Shown: positions 18,098 through 29,559, numbered from the stretch's first letter. The stretch: DNA of 64,000 nucleotides from Marinimicrobium sp. C6131 (GCF_026153455.1 NZ_CP110629.1:1922001-1986000); one strand, 5' to 3'. The notes: a model not told the origin generated them from the letters alone. Made by a program: numbers and translations.

Positions 18098-18986
18098 CGG
18101 CCTCGCCCCCGGCCCCTTCGATTGGAACCTCCGGGGCGAGTTGCTCGGCGGCGCCACGCTCGGACGCACCGCCGGCGAATACCAATAGTAGGTGTCGGCT
18201 GCGGTCAAGACGCGCCATGGGACGGGCGATGACCGTCGAAAACGATTGTCCGGGGTCCCGAACGACCTGTTCCACTTCCGCCACCGGATAGCCTACCGGG
18301 AAACGGTCTCCCAGCCCGGAGCTCACCAGCAGGTCGCCGACCCGAATGTCCGTGGTATTGGATACGTGGCGAAGACGCAAGCGGTTGATGTGTCCGGTTC
18401 CCTCCGCAATGGCCCGGACACCGTTGCGGTTGACCTGGACCGGCAGCGCATGGCTGGTGTCGGTGATTAACAACACCCGGCTGCTGTTCGGGTTGGCCTC
18501 CACGACCTGCCCCATCAGGCCGAAGGCATCCAGTACCGGCTGCCCGCTGTAAACACCGTCCTGAGCGCCTTTATTGATGACCACGGAGTGACTGAGGGGG
18601 TTGGGAGACACACCCACCAGCTCCGCCACCAACACGTTATCCTGAAGCATGTCACTGGAGCCGAGCAACCGGCGCAGGCGCACGTTTTCCGCGGCCAGAG
18701 CGGCCATCTGCTGCAGTTTGCGCTGAAGAATCAACAGCTCGGATTTCAGGGCTTCATTTTCTTCGCGTAACGCCTGACGGCTCGCAAAGGTAGTATCGCC
18801 CCAATCGCCAATGCGCTGCGGCAGGTTGGTGACCCAATAGAAAGGTGTCGCGACCGCACCAAGCTGAGCGCGCACGGGCGCCAGCCAATCGGTGTACAGA
18901 CTGACAAGTATGAGACCAACGGCCACCACGCTGAAAAACAACGCGCGCGAGGCAACCGCCGGGCCTTTGGTAAACAGCGTTTTAAT
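18090..18986 (-). CDS. mreC: Cell shape-determining protein MreC, probable ATT start
   Basis: 298 aa if started at the ATT codon 18984-18986. Reading back from the first conventional start (TTG at 18941) the frame gives IKTLFTKGPAVASRALFF, which aligns with the E. coli MreC N-terminus MKPIFSRGPSLQIR with the ATT exactly at Met1. A GGGAGAGG ribosome site lies at proper spacing upstream, and no in-frame ATG or GTG exists there. One membrane helix (about 17-35), a coiled coil (about 70-105) and the beta-domain follow (GLGDRFPVGYPVAEVEQV). MreC scaffolds the elongasome by contacting MreB, MreD and PBP2. The tail after residue 270 is acidic and proline-poor. Confidence 0.9.
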   Translation of the reverse strand: MKTLFTKGPAVASRALFFSVVAVGLILVSLYTDWLAPVRAQLGAVATPFYWVTNLPQRIGDWGDTTFASRQALREENEALKSELLILQRKLQQMAALAAENVRLRRLLGSSDMLQDNVLVAELVGVSPNPLSHSVVINKGAQDGVYSGQPVLDAFGLMGQVVEANPNSSRVLLITDTSHALPVQVNRNGVRAIAEGTGHINRLRLRHVSNTTDIRVGDLLVSSGLGDRFPVGYPVAEVEQVVRDPGQSFSTVIARPMARLDRSRHLLLVFAGGASERGAAEQLAPEVPIEGAGGEADD

Positions 18987-19000
18987 AACACCCTCTCCCG
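18984..19000 (-). promoter_or_regulatory. Ribosome site deciding the AUU start of mreC
   Basis: On the minus strand GGGAGAGGGTGTT directly precedes ATT AAA ACG. The purine-rich core sits about 5-6 bases before ATT, as expected for a used start. AUU starts are rare (infC and pcnB in E. coli) and sensitive to IF3. Confidence 0.6.
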
Positions 19001-19039
19001 CTCAGTGTGGATCCCGTTAACTCTGGGCCCAGCAACCCG

Positions 19040-20074
19040 TCAGGAAGACAGCAGATCGATATTCCGTTTGTCCATCATTTCCATTGCCAGACCGCCGCCT
19101 CGTGCTACACAGGTGAGCGGGTCTTCCGCCACAATAAAGGGCAGACCGGTTTCGTTGGACAACAGGCGATCGATGTCACGCAACAGCGCACCACCGCCGG
19201 TCAGAACGACGCCACTCTCGGCGATATCGGCCGCCAGTTCCGGTGGGGATTGCTCCAGGGCGCTTTTCACCGCCTGGACAATACCCGCCAGTGGCTCCTG
19301 CAGGGCTTCCAGAATCTCGTCACTGTTCAGGGTAAAGCTGCGCGGCACCCCTTCGGCCAGGTTGCGCCCACGCACATCAATTTCGCGCACTTCACTGCCA
19401 GCGAATGCGCAGCCGACTTCCTGCTTGATTCGCTCGGCCGTCGCATCACCAATCACACTGCCATAATGGCGGCGAACGTAATTGACGATGGCTTCATCAA
19501 AGCGATCGCCGCCGATGCGCACTGAATCCGAGTAGACCACGCCATTGAGCGAGATCACGGCAATTTCCGTGGTGCCACCACCGATATCAACCACCATCGA
19601 ACCGCTGGCTTCGGACACCTTCAGACCGGCACCAATCGCTGCGGCCATGGGCTCTTCGATCAGGCGCACTTCCCGGGCGCCCGCGCCCATGGCGGATTCG
19701 CGGATAGCCCGTTTTTCCACTTCGGTGGACAGACAGGGAACACTGATCAGGACCCGGGGACTGGGTTGAAACCAGCTCGCCTCGTGCACTTTCTTGATGA
19801 AGTGCTGGAGCATTTTTTCCGTTACCTGGAAGTCGGCGATCACGCCGTCTTTCAGGGGGCGGATTGCGGTAATGTTTCCGGGGGTGCGGCCCAGCATACG
19901 CTTCGCTTCAGTGCCGACCGCCTCGACAATCTTGTGTCCGTTATGATGGCGGATGGCGACCACAGAGGGCTCATTCAGGACGATACCCCGGCCACGCACG
20001 TAAATCAGTGTATTGGCGGTACCCAGGTCTATGGAAAGATCGTTGGAAAAGGCTCCACGCAGGTGTTTTAACAT
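19040..20074 (-). CDS. mreB: Rod shape-determining actin homologue MreB
   Basis: 344 aa. The actin-fold motifs are clear: LSIDLGTANTLIYVRGRGIVLNEPSVVAI at the N-terminus (phosphate 1), VVDIGGGTTEIAVISL (phosphate 2) and VVLTGGGALLRDIDRLL (adenosine). It polymerises under the membrane and guides lateral wall synthesis with MreC, MreD, RodA and PBP2. ATG 20074 gives the standard MLKHLRGAFSND start; the TTG at 20086 is less likely. mreC follows after 53 bases. A strong palindrome lies in the leader, and the ribosome site is weak. Confidence 0.96.
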   Translation of the reverse strand: MLKHLRGAFSNDLSIDLGTANTLIYVRGRGIVLNEPSVVAIRHHNGHKIVEAVGTEAKRMLGRTPGNITAIRPLKDGVIADFQVTEKMLQHFIKKVHEASWFQPSPRVLISVPCLSTEVEKRAIRESAMGAGAREVRLIEEPMAAAIGAGLKVSEASGSMVVDIGGGTTEIAVISLNGVVYSDSVRIGGDRFDEAIVNYVRRHYGSVIGDATAERIKQEVGCAFAGSEVREIDVRGRNLAEGVPRSFTLNSDEILEALQEPLAGIVQAVKSALEQSPPELAADIAESGVVLTGGGALLRDIDRLLSNETGLPFIVAEDPLTCVARGGGLAMEMMDKRNIDLLSS

Positions 20075-20489
20075 TGGTTCACGCAACCCTATATTGTTCT
20101 GTCTCGCAGGAGGTCGGAACCGACCTCCTGCCTAAAATTCTTTCAGATGGTCCGCCGCAGCAGCGGATCCGGCGCTATCGCCACGGGTCCGCTGCCGATC
20201 AGCTCCGGACGATGGTTAGACCGGCACCCCGCCTGCGAATTCACTCGCGGCTCAAGCAGTTTACACGAGGTTGAACAGCTTTACCCGACGCGGCTTGGCG
20301 GGCGCCCGGCCCCTGAGCGGGCCCGAAGCATCGGCGCAGATGCTGGCACTCTATCAACGGCAGGGATTTAGGGCAAGGCGCAAATGTGATAACTTTAGCG
20401 GCTTATTGCACAAACGCGAACTTTTGGACCTTTTTGGCCACCGGTTGAGCACTTTTTGACCCGGAGCCACACCAATCTGGAGCATCTTG
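20075..20489. promoter_or_regulatory. Divergent mreB/gatC promoter region
   Basis: About 415 bases without a gene separate divergently transcribed mreB and gatC, so promoters for both must lie here. The clearest element is the mreB-side palindrome (20106-20131). On the gatC side GGAG at 20479-20482 precedes ATG 20490. No convincing -35/-10 pair could be assigned by eye. Confidence 0.5.
20106..20131. repeat. 12-bp perfect inverted repeat in the mreB leader
   Basis: Arms GCAGGAGGTCGG (20106-20117) and CCGACCTCCTGC (20120-20131) are separated by only AA. It lies 31 bases upstream of the mreB ATG. It could be a dyad operator or a very stable leader hairpin; no T-tract follows, so it is not a simple terminator. 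Confidence 0.7.
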
Positions 20490-20777
20490 ATGGCCATCGC
20501 CTCTTCCGACATCGCCAAGCTGGCGCATTTGGCGCGCATCGCTGTTTCCGACGATGAAGTCGGTCAAGTCACCGAGCGCATCTCCGACGTCCTCAATCTG
20601 GTCGATCAGCTTCAGGCCGTCGACACCGATGGCGTCAAGCCCATGGCCCATCCGCTGGACGCCACCCAGCGCCTGCGCGCCGATCAGGTGACCGAACCCG
20701 ATCAGCGGGACCGCTTCCAGGCCATTGCCCCCGCCACGGAAGATGGGCTCTACCTGGTACCCCGCGTCATCGAGTGA
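20490..20777 (+). CDS. gatC: Aspartyl/glutamyl-tRNA amidotransferase subunit C
   Basis: 95 aa, the standard size. Small helical subunit that stabilises GatA and bridges it to GatB in the GatCAB amidotransferase, which converts misacylated Glu-tRNA(Gln) and/or Asp-tRNA(Asn) to the amide form. Motifs: IAKLAHLARIAVSDDEV at the N-terminus and VKPMAHPLDATQRLRADQVTE, with the conserved HPL turn and acidic REDxV-like segment. ATG 20490 is preferred to TTG 20487 because of GGAG seven bases upstream. First gene of gatCAB. Confidence 0.94.
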   Translation: MAIASSDIAKLAHLARIAVSDDEVGQVTERISDVLNLVDQLQAVDTDGVKPMAHPLDATQRLRADQVTEPDQRDRFQAIAPATEDGLYLVPRVIE

Positions 20778-20877
20778 CCGCCCTACCAGGCCCGACCTTT
20801 GAACGGCCCACCCTCTTTGAGCCCTATGCCATTGAAGCGGTTTGAGCCCCGACACTTATTTGAGGATGTAAATCGCA

Positions 20878-22332
<1,455 letters not shown>

Positions 22333-22370
22333 TTAAAGCCCCAAGACCAACCGAATTAAGGTTACTAAAG

Positions 22371-23816
22371 ATGGAATGGGAAACAGTCATTGGTTTGGAA
22401 GTGCATGTGCAACTGTCCACCAACACCAAATTATTCTCCGGCGCCAGCACCGCCTTCGGCGCTGAGCCCAACACCCAGGCCTGCGCCATCGACCTGGCGC
22501 TGCCCGGCACCCTGCCCGTGGCCAACGAACAGGCGTTCAAGAACGCCGTCAAATTCGGCCTCGCGGTCAATGCTGAAATCGGCAAGCGCTCCGTATTCGA
22601 ACGGAAAAACTACTTCTACCCCGACCTGCCCAAAGGCTACCAGACCACCCAGTTGGCCGAACCCATCGTCGGCCCGGGTTACGTCGACCTCCAGCTTGAA
22701 GGCGGCCGGACCAAACGTGTGCGCATTCACCACGCCCACCTCGAAGAAGACGCGGGCAAATCCCTGCACGAGGACTACCACGGCATGACCGGCATCGACC
22801 TCAACCGTGCCGGCACCCCGCTGATCGAAGTGGTCACGGAACCGGACATGCGCAGTGCCGAAGAAGCCGTCGCCTTTGCCAAACAGCTGCACAACATCGT
22901 CACCTCCCTGGAAATCTGCGACGGCGACATGTCCCAGGGCTCCATGCGCTTCGACGTCAACATCTCCGTGCGTCTCAAGGGCGAGGAAGGACTCGGCACC
23001 CGGACCGAAACCAAAAACCTCAACTCTTTCCGTTTCATGGAAGAAGCGATTGCCCTGGAAGTGGAGCGGCAGATCGAGGTGCTCGAAGACGGCGGCAAGA
23101 TCGTACAGGAAACCCGCCTGTACAACGGCGACACCAAAACCGCCCGCTCCATGCGCACCAAGGAAGACTCCAACGATTACCGCTACTTCCCCTGCCCGGA
23201 CCTGCTGCCGGTGATCATCGACGACGAATTCATCGAAGCCGTGCGCAAAGACATGCCCGAGCTGCCGGAAGCGCGGCGCGAGCGCTTTATCAAGGAGTAC
23301 GATCTGCCCGAGTACGATGCGGGCCAACTGGCCGGTGACCGGGCCACGGCAGACTACTTCGAAGCCACGGTAAAAGCCTGCGGCGAAGCCAAGCTGGCGG
23401 GCAACTGGATCATGGCCGACCTGTCCGCCTACCTGAACAAAGAGGAAATCGGCATCGCCCAGTCCCCGGTCACCCCGGTGCAACTCGGCGGCCTGATTGA
23501 GCGCATCAAAGACGGCACCATTTCCAGCAAGATTGCCAAGAAAGTGTTTGAGGCCATGACCCGGGGTGAAGGCGACGCCGACACCATCATCGAGAAGCAG
23601 GGCCTGAAACAGGTATCCGACACCGGCGCCCTGGAAAAAATGGTGGACGAGGTGATTGCCAACAACCAGGCACAGGTGGACAACTACCGCAACGCCGACC
23701 CGGCCAAACGCCCCAAAATGCTCGGCTTCTTCGTCGGCCAGATCATGAAAGCCAGCAAAGGCCAGGCGAACCCACAGGCCGTCAATGAGATTCTGATCAA
23801 GAAGCTGGAAGGTTGA
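22371..23816 (+). CDS. gatB: Aspartyl/glutamyl-tRNA amidotransferase subunit B
   Basis: 481 aa. The catalytic cradle (about 1-290) carries the GatB signature WETVIGLEVHVQL, the FYPDLPKGYQ motif, and HLEEDAGKSLHE with Mg/ATP-binding residues. The C-terminal helical and YqeY-like tail (about 295-480) binds the tRNA elbow. It phosphorylates and amidates the misacylated tRNA with ammonia channelled from GatA. Its TGA overlaps the frame of the following gene. Confidence 0.97.
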   Translation: MEWETVIGLEVHVQLSTNTKLFSGASTAFGAEPNTQACAIDLALPGTLPVANEQAFKNAVKFGLAVNAEIGKRSVFERKNYFYPDLPKGYQTTQLAEPIVGPGYVDLQLEGGRTKRVRIHHAHLEEDAGKSLHEDYHGMTGIDLNRAGTPLIEVVTEPDMRSAEEAVAFAKQLHNIVTSLEICDGDMSQGSMRFDVNISVRLKGEEGLGTRTETKNLNSFRFMEEAIALEVERQIEVLEDGGKIVQETRLYNGDTKTARSMRTKEDSNDYRYFPCPDLLPVIIDDEFIEAVRKDMPELPEARRERFIKEYDLPEYDAGQLAGDRATADYFEATVKACGEAKLAGNWIMADLSAYLNKEEIGIAQSPVTPVQLGGLIERIKDGTISSKIAKKVFEAMTRGEGDADTIIEKQGLKQVSDTGALEKMVDEVIANNQAQVDNYRNADPAKRPKMLGFFVGQIMKASKGQANPQAVNEILIKKLEG

Positions 23817-23848
23817 ACCCTTTCAGCCAAATGGAGATACAAGCAGTC

Positions 23849-24148
23849 ATGAGCGAATTGAAAAAAGACAAAAAGAAAGTCCTCGGTGAAGTGTTTGATG
23901 ACGAGCGCATCAAAAGCTTTTTTCAGTACCCGGCACCGGAGGGTATGGACCGGGACTTCCACCTGCTGGAGAAGGCCTACCGCGGTATGCGCGAAGAAAA
24001 CTTCGCCACTTTCGTGCGCTTTTTTGTCGAGCGCGGCCACAACCTGAACGCCCCCGGGCCGGACGGAAAAACCTTCCTGCAGACCATCAAGGACCACCGT
24101 CTGGCGGACGATTACATCGCCGCCCTGAAACAGGCCGGCGCCGAGTAA
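23849..24148 (+). CDS. PA4642-family protein, unknown function
   Basis: 99 aa, highly charged. Starts MSELKKDKKKVLGEVFDDERIKSFF and ends with an ankyrin-like segment (FVRFFVERGHNLNAPGPDGKTFLQTIKDH). It looks like the small conserved PA4642 family of Pseudomonas relatives, known by name only. ATG 23849 is chosen because family members start at the lysine-rich helix; an upstream in-frame GTG-type start would overlap gatB. Probably co-transcribed with gatCAB. Confidence 0.7.
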   Translation: MSELKKDKKKVLGEVFDDERIKSFFQYPAPEGMDRDFHLLEKAYRGMREENFATFVRFFVERGHNLNAPGPDGKTFLQTIKDHRLADDYIAALKQAGAE

Positions 24149-24154
24149 CCGGCC

Positions 24155-24745
24155 TTGCCCTTCCTGCGTTTCACACCCAGCCTCTGGCTCACCCTGGGGC
24201 TGAGCGTGATGATGGTCCTGCTCGGCGCACTGCAAAGCGTGACCGAGCCCCTGCTTGAACTCAACCGCGACGCCGTCGCCCAGGGCGAACTCTGGCGGCT
24301 GCTTACCGGCCACTGGATCCACTACGGCCCCTACCACCTGGCGATGAACCTGGGCGCCTTCATGTTGTGCGGCTGGATTCTGTTTCAGGAGATTCCGCTG
24401 CGCCACTATGGCCTTCTGTTATTGACCTGTTTACTGGGTGTGGGCATCGGGATTCAGTGGTTCAACACCGACCTGGATTATTACGCGGGGCTGTCTGGTG
24501 CACTGCATGGATTGTTGGTGGCCGGGGTAATCTTGACCTTCAAACAGACGCCGTGGATGAGTGGTCTGGCCTTGGCGGTGGTGACTTATAAAATCGTGCA
24601 GGAGCAGTGGCCCGGGTATGACACATCACACGAGCTTTTGCCCGTCCCGGTAGCGGTGGATGCGCATTTGTATGGGGCGGTGATTGGGTTGGTTTGGGGA
24701 GTTGGGGTTTTCTTGTGGCGAACGTGGCGAAGCAGTCACGTTTAG
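24155..24745 (+). CDS. rrtA: Rhombosortase (rhomboid-family GlyGly-CTERM protease)
   Basis: 196 aa with about six membrane helices. Catalytic Ser114 lies in AGLSGALHGL and His171 in DAHLYGAVIGLVWG; HWIHYGPYHLAMNLGA (about 53-68) is the rhomboid His/Asn motif. The small size and GLSGxLHG box are those of rhombosortases, which cut GlyGly-CTERM tails of secreted proteins before type II export and lipidation. The start is TTG at 24155, six bases after the PA4642-family stop. No GlyGly-CTERM substrate is visible in the window. Confidence 0.85.
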   Translation: MPFLRFTPSLWLTLGLSVMMVLLGALQSVTEPLLELNRDAVAQGELWRLLTGHWIHYGPYHLAMNLGAFMLCGWILFQEIPLRHYGLLLLTCLLGVGIGIQWFNTDLDYYAGLSGALHGLLVAGVILTFKQTPWMSGLALAVVTYKIVQEQWPGYDTSHELLPVPVAVDAHLYGAVIGLVWGVGVFLWRTWRSSHV

Positions 24746-24748
24746 TTA

Positions 24749-24778
24749 CGGCGGGTGCGCCTCGCTTACCCGCCCTAC
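24749..24778. repeat. REP-like palindromic element
   Basis: GGCGGGT (24750-24756) and ACCCGCC (24768-24774), with outer bases ACG/CCTACG, form a hairpin between the convergent rrtA and helicase genes. The pattern resembles the GTAGGGCGGGT-type extragenic palindromes common in gammaproteobacteria. Copy number elsewhere cannot be judged here. Confidence 0.5.
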
Positions 24779-24884
24779 GCGACCTTTGGTGCTACTTCCC
24801 GGAACGTGATGCGGAAACGGGGTTTACGGCGTGTCTCACAAGGGGTCACCTAGGCGGAGCACTACGCCACGAAGCGCCCCCGTC

Positions 24885-26567
<1,683 letters not shown>

Positions 26568-26747
26568 CTACTGTACAAACTTTGCGCGAAGTATACAGGA
26601 AACCGCCGCCCTCTCCCACCAGGGGTCTGGTGTCGATACTTCGAATCTAGCGCCGCGGCTGAAGGTACCCTTTTGAGACCGCAGTTCACATCACGCCCGG
26701 GCCGGAGAGGGGAAGCCCTCCCTCAGCCCTTTAGTCGAAGTGCGCCA

Positions 26748-28421
26748 TCATTTGTCGGTGACGGCACCCTCCGAGGCGGAGCTGACGGTTTTGGCGTATT
26801 TGGCCAGGACGCCGCGGGTGTAACGTAGCGGTGGTTCCTGCCAGCGTTGGCGGCGACGGTCGAGTTCGGCGTCGTCCAGGGTGACCGAAATGGTGTTGGC
26901 TTCAGCGTCGATCACGATTTCGTCACCGTCCTCCACCAGCGCAATCGGGCCGCCCTCCTGAGCTTCGGGGGTCACGTGTCCCACCACAAAGCCGTGGCTG
27001 CCGCCCGAGAAGCGGCCGTCGGTGATCAGCGCCACCGAATTGCCCAGCCCCTTGCCCATGATCGCCGAGGTGGGGGTCAACATCTCGCGCATACCTGGGC
27101 CGCCCTTGGGCCCCTCGTAGCGGATGACCAGCACATCCCCGGCCACCACAGTGCCGTCCATGATCCGGTCCGTGGCTTCCTCTTCCGAGTGAAACACCCG
27201 GGCCCGGCCGGTGAAATGCGTGCCCTCCTTGCCCGTGATCTTGGCCACCGCGCCCGTGGGCGCCAGGTTACCGTAGAGAATACGCAGATGACTGTCCTTT
27301 TTCACCGGATTGTCGAGGGCGTGAATAATGTCCTGCTCCTCGGGGTAGGGTTTCACCCCGGCCAGGTTTTCCGCCAGGGTCAGACCGGTGACGGTCATGC
27401 AGTCGCCGTGCAGCAGACCGGCCTCCAGTAGGATCTTCATCAACGGCTGGATGCCGCCAATGGCGACCAGCTCGCTCATCATGTAGTGGCCGCTGGGGCG
27501 CAGGTCCGCCAGCACCGGGACGCGGGCACCAATGCGGGTGAAGTCTTCCAGGGTCAGGTCCACCTCAACGGTATGGGCCAGCCCCAGCAGGTGCAACACC
27601 GCGTTGGTGGAGCCACCCAGGGCGATGACCACGGTAATGGCGTTTTCGAACGCTTTCCGGGTCATGATGTCCCGGGGCTTGAGGTCTTTTTCCAGCAGGG
27701 TGAGCACGGCGGCGCCGGCGGCGCGGCAATCGGCCAGCTTGTCGTTGTCCTCGGCGTTCTGGGCGGAACTGCCGGGCAGGCTCATGCCCATCGCTTCGAT
27801 GGCCGAGGCCATGGTATTGGCGGTGTACATGCCGCCACAGGAGCCGGCACCGGGGATGGCGGTCTCTTCGATCTGTTTCACCTCGATCAGGGTTTTATCG
27901 CCCTTGGCGTGCGCACCCACTGCCTCAAACACCGAGACGATGTCGGTGTGATTGGCGCCGGGTTTGATGGTGCCGCCGTAGACAAAGACGGAGGGGCGAT
28001 TCAACCGCGCCAGCCCCATCAGACAGCCGGGCATATTCTTGTCGCACCCGCCAATGGCCACCAGGCCATCAAAGCCTTCGCAGCCCGCCACGGTTTCGAT
28101 CGAGTCGGCAATGACCTCGCGGGAGACCAGGGAGTACTTCATCCCCTCGGTGCCGTTGGCGATACCGTCCGAGACGGTGATGGTGTTGAAGATCAGACTT
28201 TTCCCACCGGCGCCATCGGCCCCCTCAGCCGCTTCTCGGGCCAGGCCGTCGATGTGCATATTGCAGGGGGTGAGATTGCTCCAGGTCGAGGCGATACCGA
28301 CCTGGGGCTTGCGGAAGTCCTCATCGGTAAACCCGGTGGCGCGCAGCATGGCGCGACTGGCGGCTTTGCCAACCCCGTCCACCACGGGGCTGGAGTATCG
28401 GCGGCGATGGTCCTGACTCAT
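26748..28421 (-). CDS. ilvD: Dihydroxy-acid dehydratase
   Basis: 557 aa. IlvD/Edd family enzyme of valine, isoleucine and coenzyme A-precursor synthesis, making 2-keto acids from 2,3-dihydroxy acids. Iron-sulfur ligands are visible in GGCDKNMPGCLMG and GAGSCGGMYTANTM, plus GPKGGPGMREML and DGRFSGGSHGFVVGHV in the second half. The length fits the shorter class rather than the 616-aa E. coli enzyme; the shorter class often carries a [2Fe-2S] cluster. Monocistronic on the minus strand. Confidence 0.95.
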   Translation of the reverse strand: MSQDHRRRYSSPVVDGVGKAASRAMLRATGFTDEDFRKPQVGIASTWSNLTPCNMHIDGLAREAAEGADGAGGKSLIFNTITVSDGIANGTEGMKYSLVSREVIADSIETVAGCEGFDGLVAIGGCDKNMPGCLMGLARLNRPSVFVYGGTIKPGANHTDIVSVFEAVGAHAKGDKTLIEVKQIEETAIPGAGSCGGMYTANTMASAIEAMGMSLPGSSAQNAEDNDKLADCRAAGAAVLTLLEKDLKPRDIMTRKAFENAITVVIALGGSTNAVLHLLGLAHTVEVDLTLEDFTRIGARVPVLADLRPSGHYMMSELVAIGGIQPLMKILLEAGLLHGDCMTVTGLTLAENLAGVKPYPEEQDIIHALDNPVKKDSHLRILYGNLAPTGAVAKITGKEGTHFTGRARVFHSEEEATDRIMDGTVVAGDVLVIRYEGPKGGPGMREMLTPTSAIMGKGLGNSVALITDGRFSGGSHGFVVGHVTPEAQEGGPIALVEDGDEIVIDAEANTISVTLDDAELDRRRQRWQEPPLRYTRGVLAKYAKTVSSASEGAVTDK

Positions 28422-28542
28422 ACGGGATGGCTCCTACTGATCAACGGTGATTCAAGCGTGTTTTCTCATCCTGAACAGCCGATATAGTGGGTGAGCTGGC
28501 CCTTTTTCGCAACCGTGGCGGGCTGAGCACTGACCACCCGAC

Positions 28543-29070
28543 TCAGGGGCAGTCGGCGCTCACCCACTGTCCACTATGGGTAATGGTGACCTTTTCCGGG
28601 GTGCCTCCAAAGTCCACCAGTGCCGTTGACTGACCGGTGTAGGCCGAATCTCCGTCCAACACCATTTCGCCCTGAGCGTTGTCGTCCGGGCAGGTAAATT
28701 CAATGCGGGTCTGGTCACCACGGCTCACAACGTTGTGTTCGCAGTTGGTGTTCTCGCCCCACTCAAACTCACCCCGGGCAGCCTCTTCCTCGGTCAGGCA
28801 GTTGCGTACGGTCTGACTGCTGAAATCCATGGACAACCCCTGCTTTGCCATCATGTCTTCCATCATCTTTTTCTGGGCGGGAGGCATGGCTTCCATCTGC
28901 TGGCGCACCATCTCCAGTTGCTGCTCCAACTGACCGCTTTCACTTTTCATGGACATCTGGTGCTCCCAGAGACCGGGTTTGATATTGAGTGAGTCAGCTT
29001 GCACACCCAGACTGATGCCCAGGGCGCACAGGGAAGGAAGCAGAGTGCGGAAAAATCGTTGAAAGGTCAT
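28543..29070 (-). CDS. DUF3617-family periplasmic protein
   Basis: 175 aa. A signal peptide (about 1-25, ending LGVQA) precedes a DUF3617-type domain: LNIKPGLWEHQMSMKSESG, a Met/Gln-rich amphipathic stretch (about 52-80), and a C-terminal beta region with NCLTEEEA, NCEHNVV and FTCPDDNAQGEM, where four cysteines probably pair. Function is unknown. ATG 29070 has AAGGA upstream. A structured three-way-junction element lies immediately upstream of the ribosome site. Confidence 0.75.
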   Translation of the reverse strand: MTFQRFFRTLLPSLCALGISLGVQADSLNIKPGLWEHQMSMKSESGQLEQQLEMVRQQMEAMPPAQKKMMEDMMAKQGLSMDFSSQTVRNCLTEEEAARGEFEWGENTNCEHNVVSRGDQTRIEFTCPDDNAQGEMVLDGDSAYTGQSTALVDFGGTPEKVTITHSGQWVSADCP

Positions 29071-29092
29071 AACTGAAGTCCTTGTAGACGGT

Positions 29093-29167
29093 GATTGAAA
29101 TCGAAGCCGGGTCGTTACCGCTGACCATCGACTTCGAGTCTGCCCCAGTCAGGGGCAGATTTCAATC
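29093..29167 (-). ncRNA. Candidate structured RNA element, three-way junction
   Basis: Three helices close on one another with one unpaired base at the junction. P1 is 29093-29100 with 29160-29167 (8 bp, GATTGAAA/TTTCAATC). A second arm is 29101-29106 with 29132-29137 (TCGAAG/CTTCGA), containing a smaller inner hairpin. A third is 29139-29146 with 29152-29159 (TCTGCCCC/GGGGCAGA, 5-base loop). It lies 13 bases after fmdB and 22 bases before the DUF3617 ATG. On the minus strand it could be a leader element or the 3' end of the amidase transcript. It matches no riboswitch class I recognise. Confidence 0.45.
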
Positions 29168-29179
29168 AACCGCCGGACC

Positions 29180-29554
29180 TCAATGGCTGATCATCCAGGG
29201 CCTCATGCCGGGAAACATCTTTTTGCCATCGGCGGTATACATCAGCGCCGAGCGGAGTCTGCCGCCATCGTGGCAACCGCAGGGCTTACCTTTCCGGTGG
29301 GCATGGGCCTGCCGCTCCCGGGCTTCCGCCCGGGCCTCCCTGGTGGAGAAAACCGGCTGATGCTGACTTGTTTCATTGCGTTCATGGGCCGCGTGGTTCT
29401 CCCGGGACAGGGCTTTCAGTTCCGGTGGCAACACGATCACCCGGGCCGCCAACTGGCCGCAGCTCGGGCAGGCTTGCGGCTCAGCGCTCTGCTCGAAGGT
29501 GGCCAACTGGTGAAACAGCCCGTGTTCGGCGCACTTGTAATCGTAGACGGGCAT
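29180..29554 (-). CDS. fmdB: FmdB-family zinc-ribbon protein
   Basis: 124 aa. An N-terminal zinc ribbon (MPVYDYKCAEHGLFH ... CPSCGQLA) of the FmdB/CxxC_CxxC_SSSS family is followed by a basic, glutamate/arginine-rich linker, then a second possible metal site KPCGCHDG near residue 90 and a conserved-looking tail (MFPGMRPWMISH). In Methylophilus methylotrophus, FmdB is encoded beside formamidase and is thought to be regulatory; metal-related assembly is an alternative. ATG 29554 is six bases downstream of fmdA's stop and is chosen for the MPVYDY start. Confidence 0.85.
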   Translation of the reverse strand: MPVYDYKCAEHGLFHQLATFEQSAEPQACPSCGQLAARVIVLPPELKALSRENHAAHERNETSQHQPVFSTREARAEARERQAHAHRKGKPCGCHDGGRLRSALMYTADGKKMFPGMRPWMISH

Positions 29555-29559
29555 GGCGC

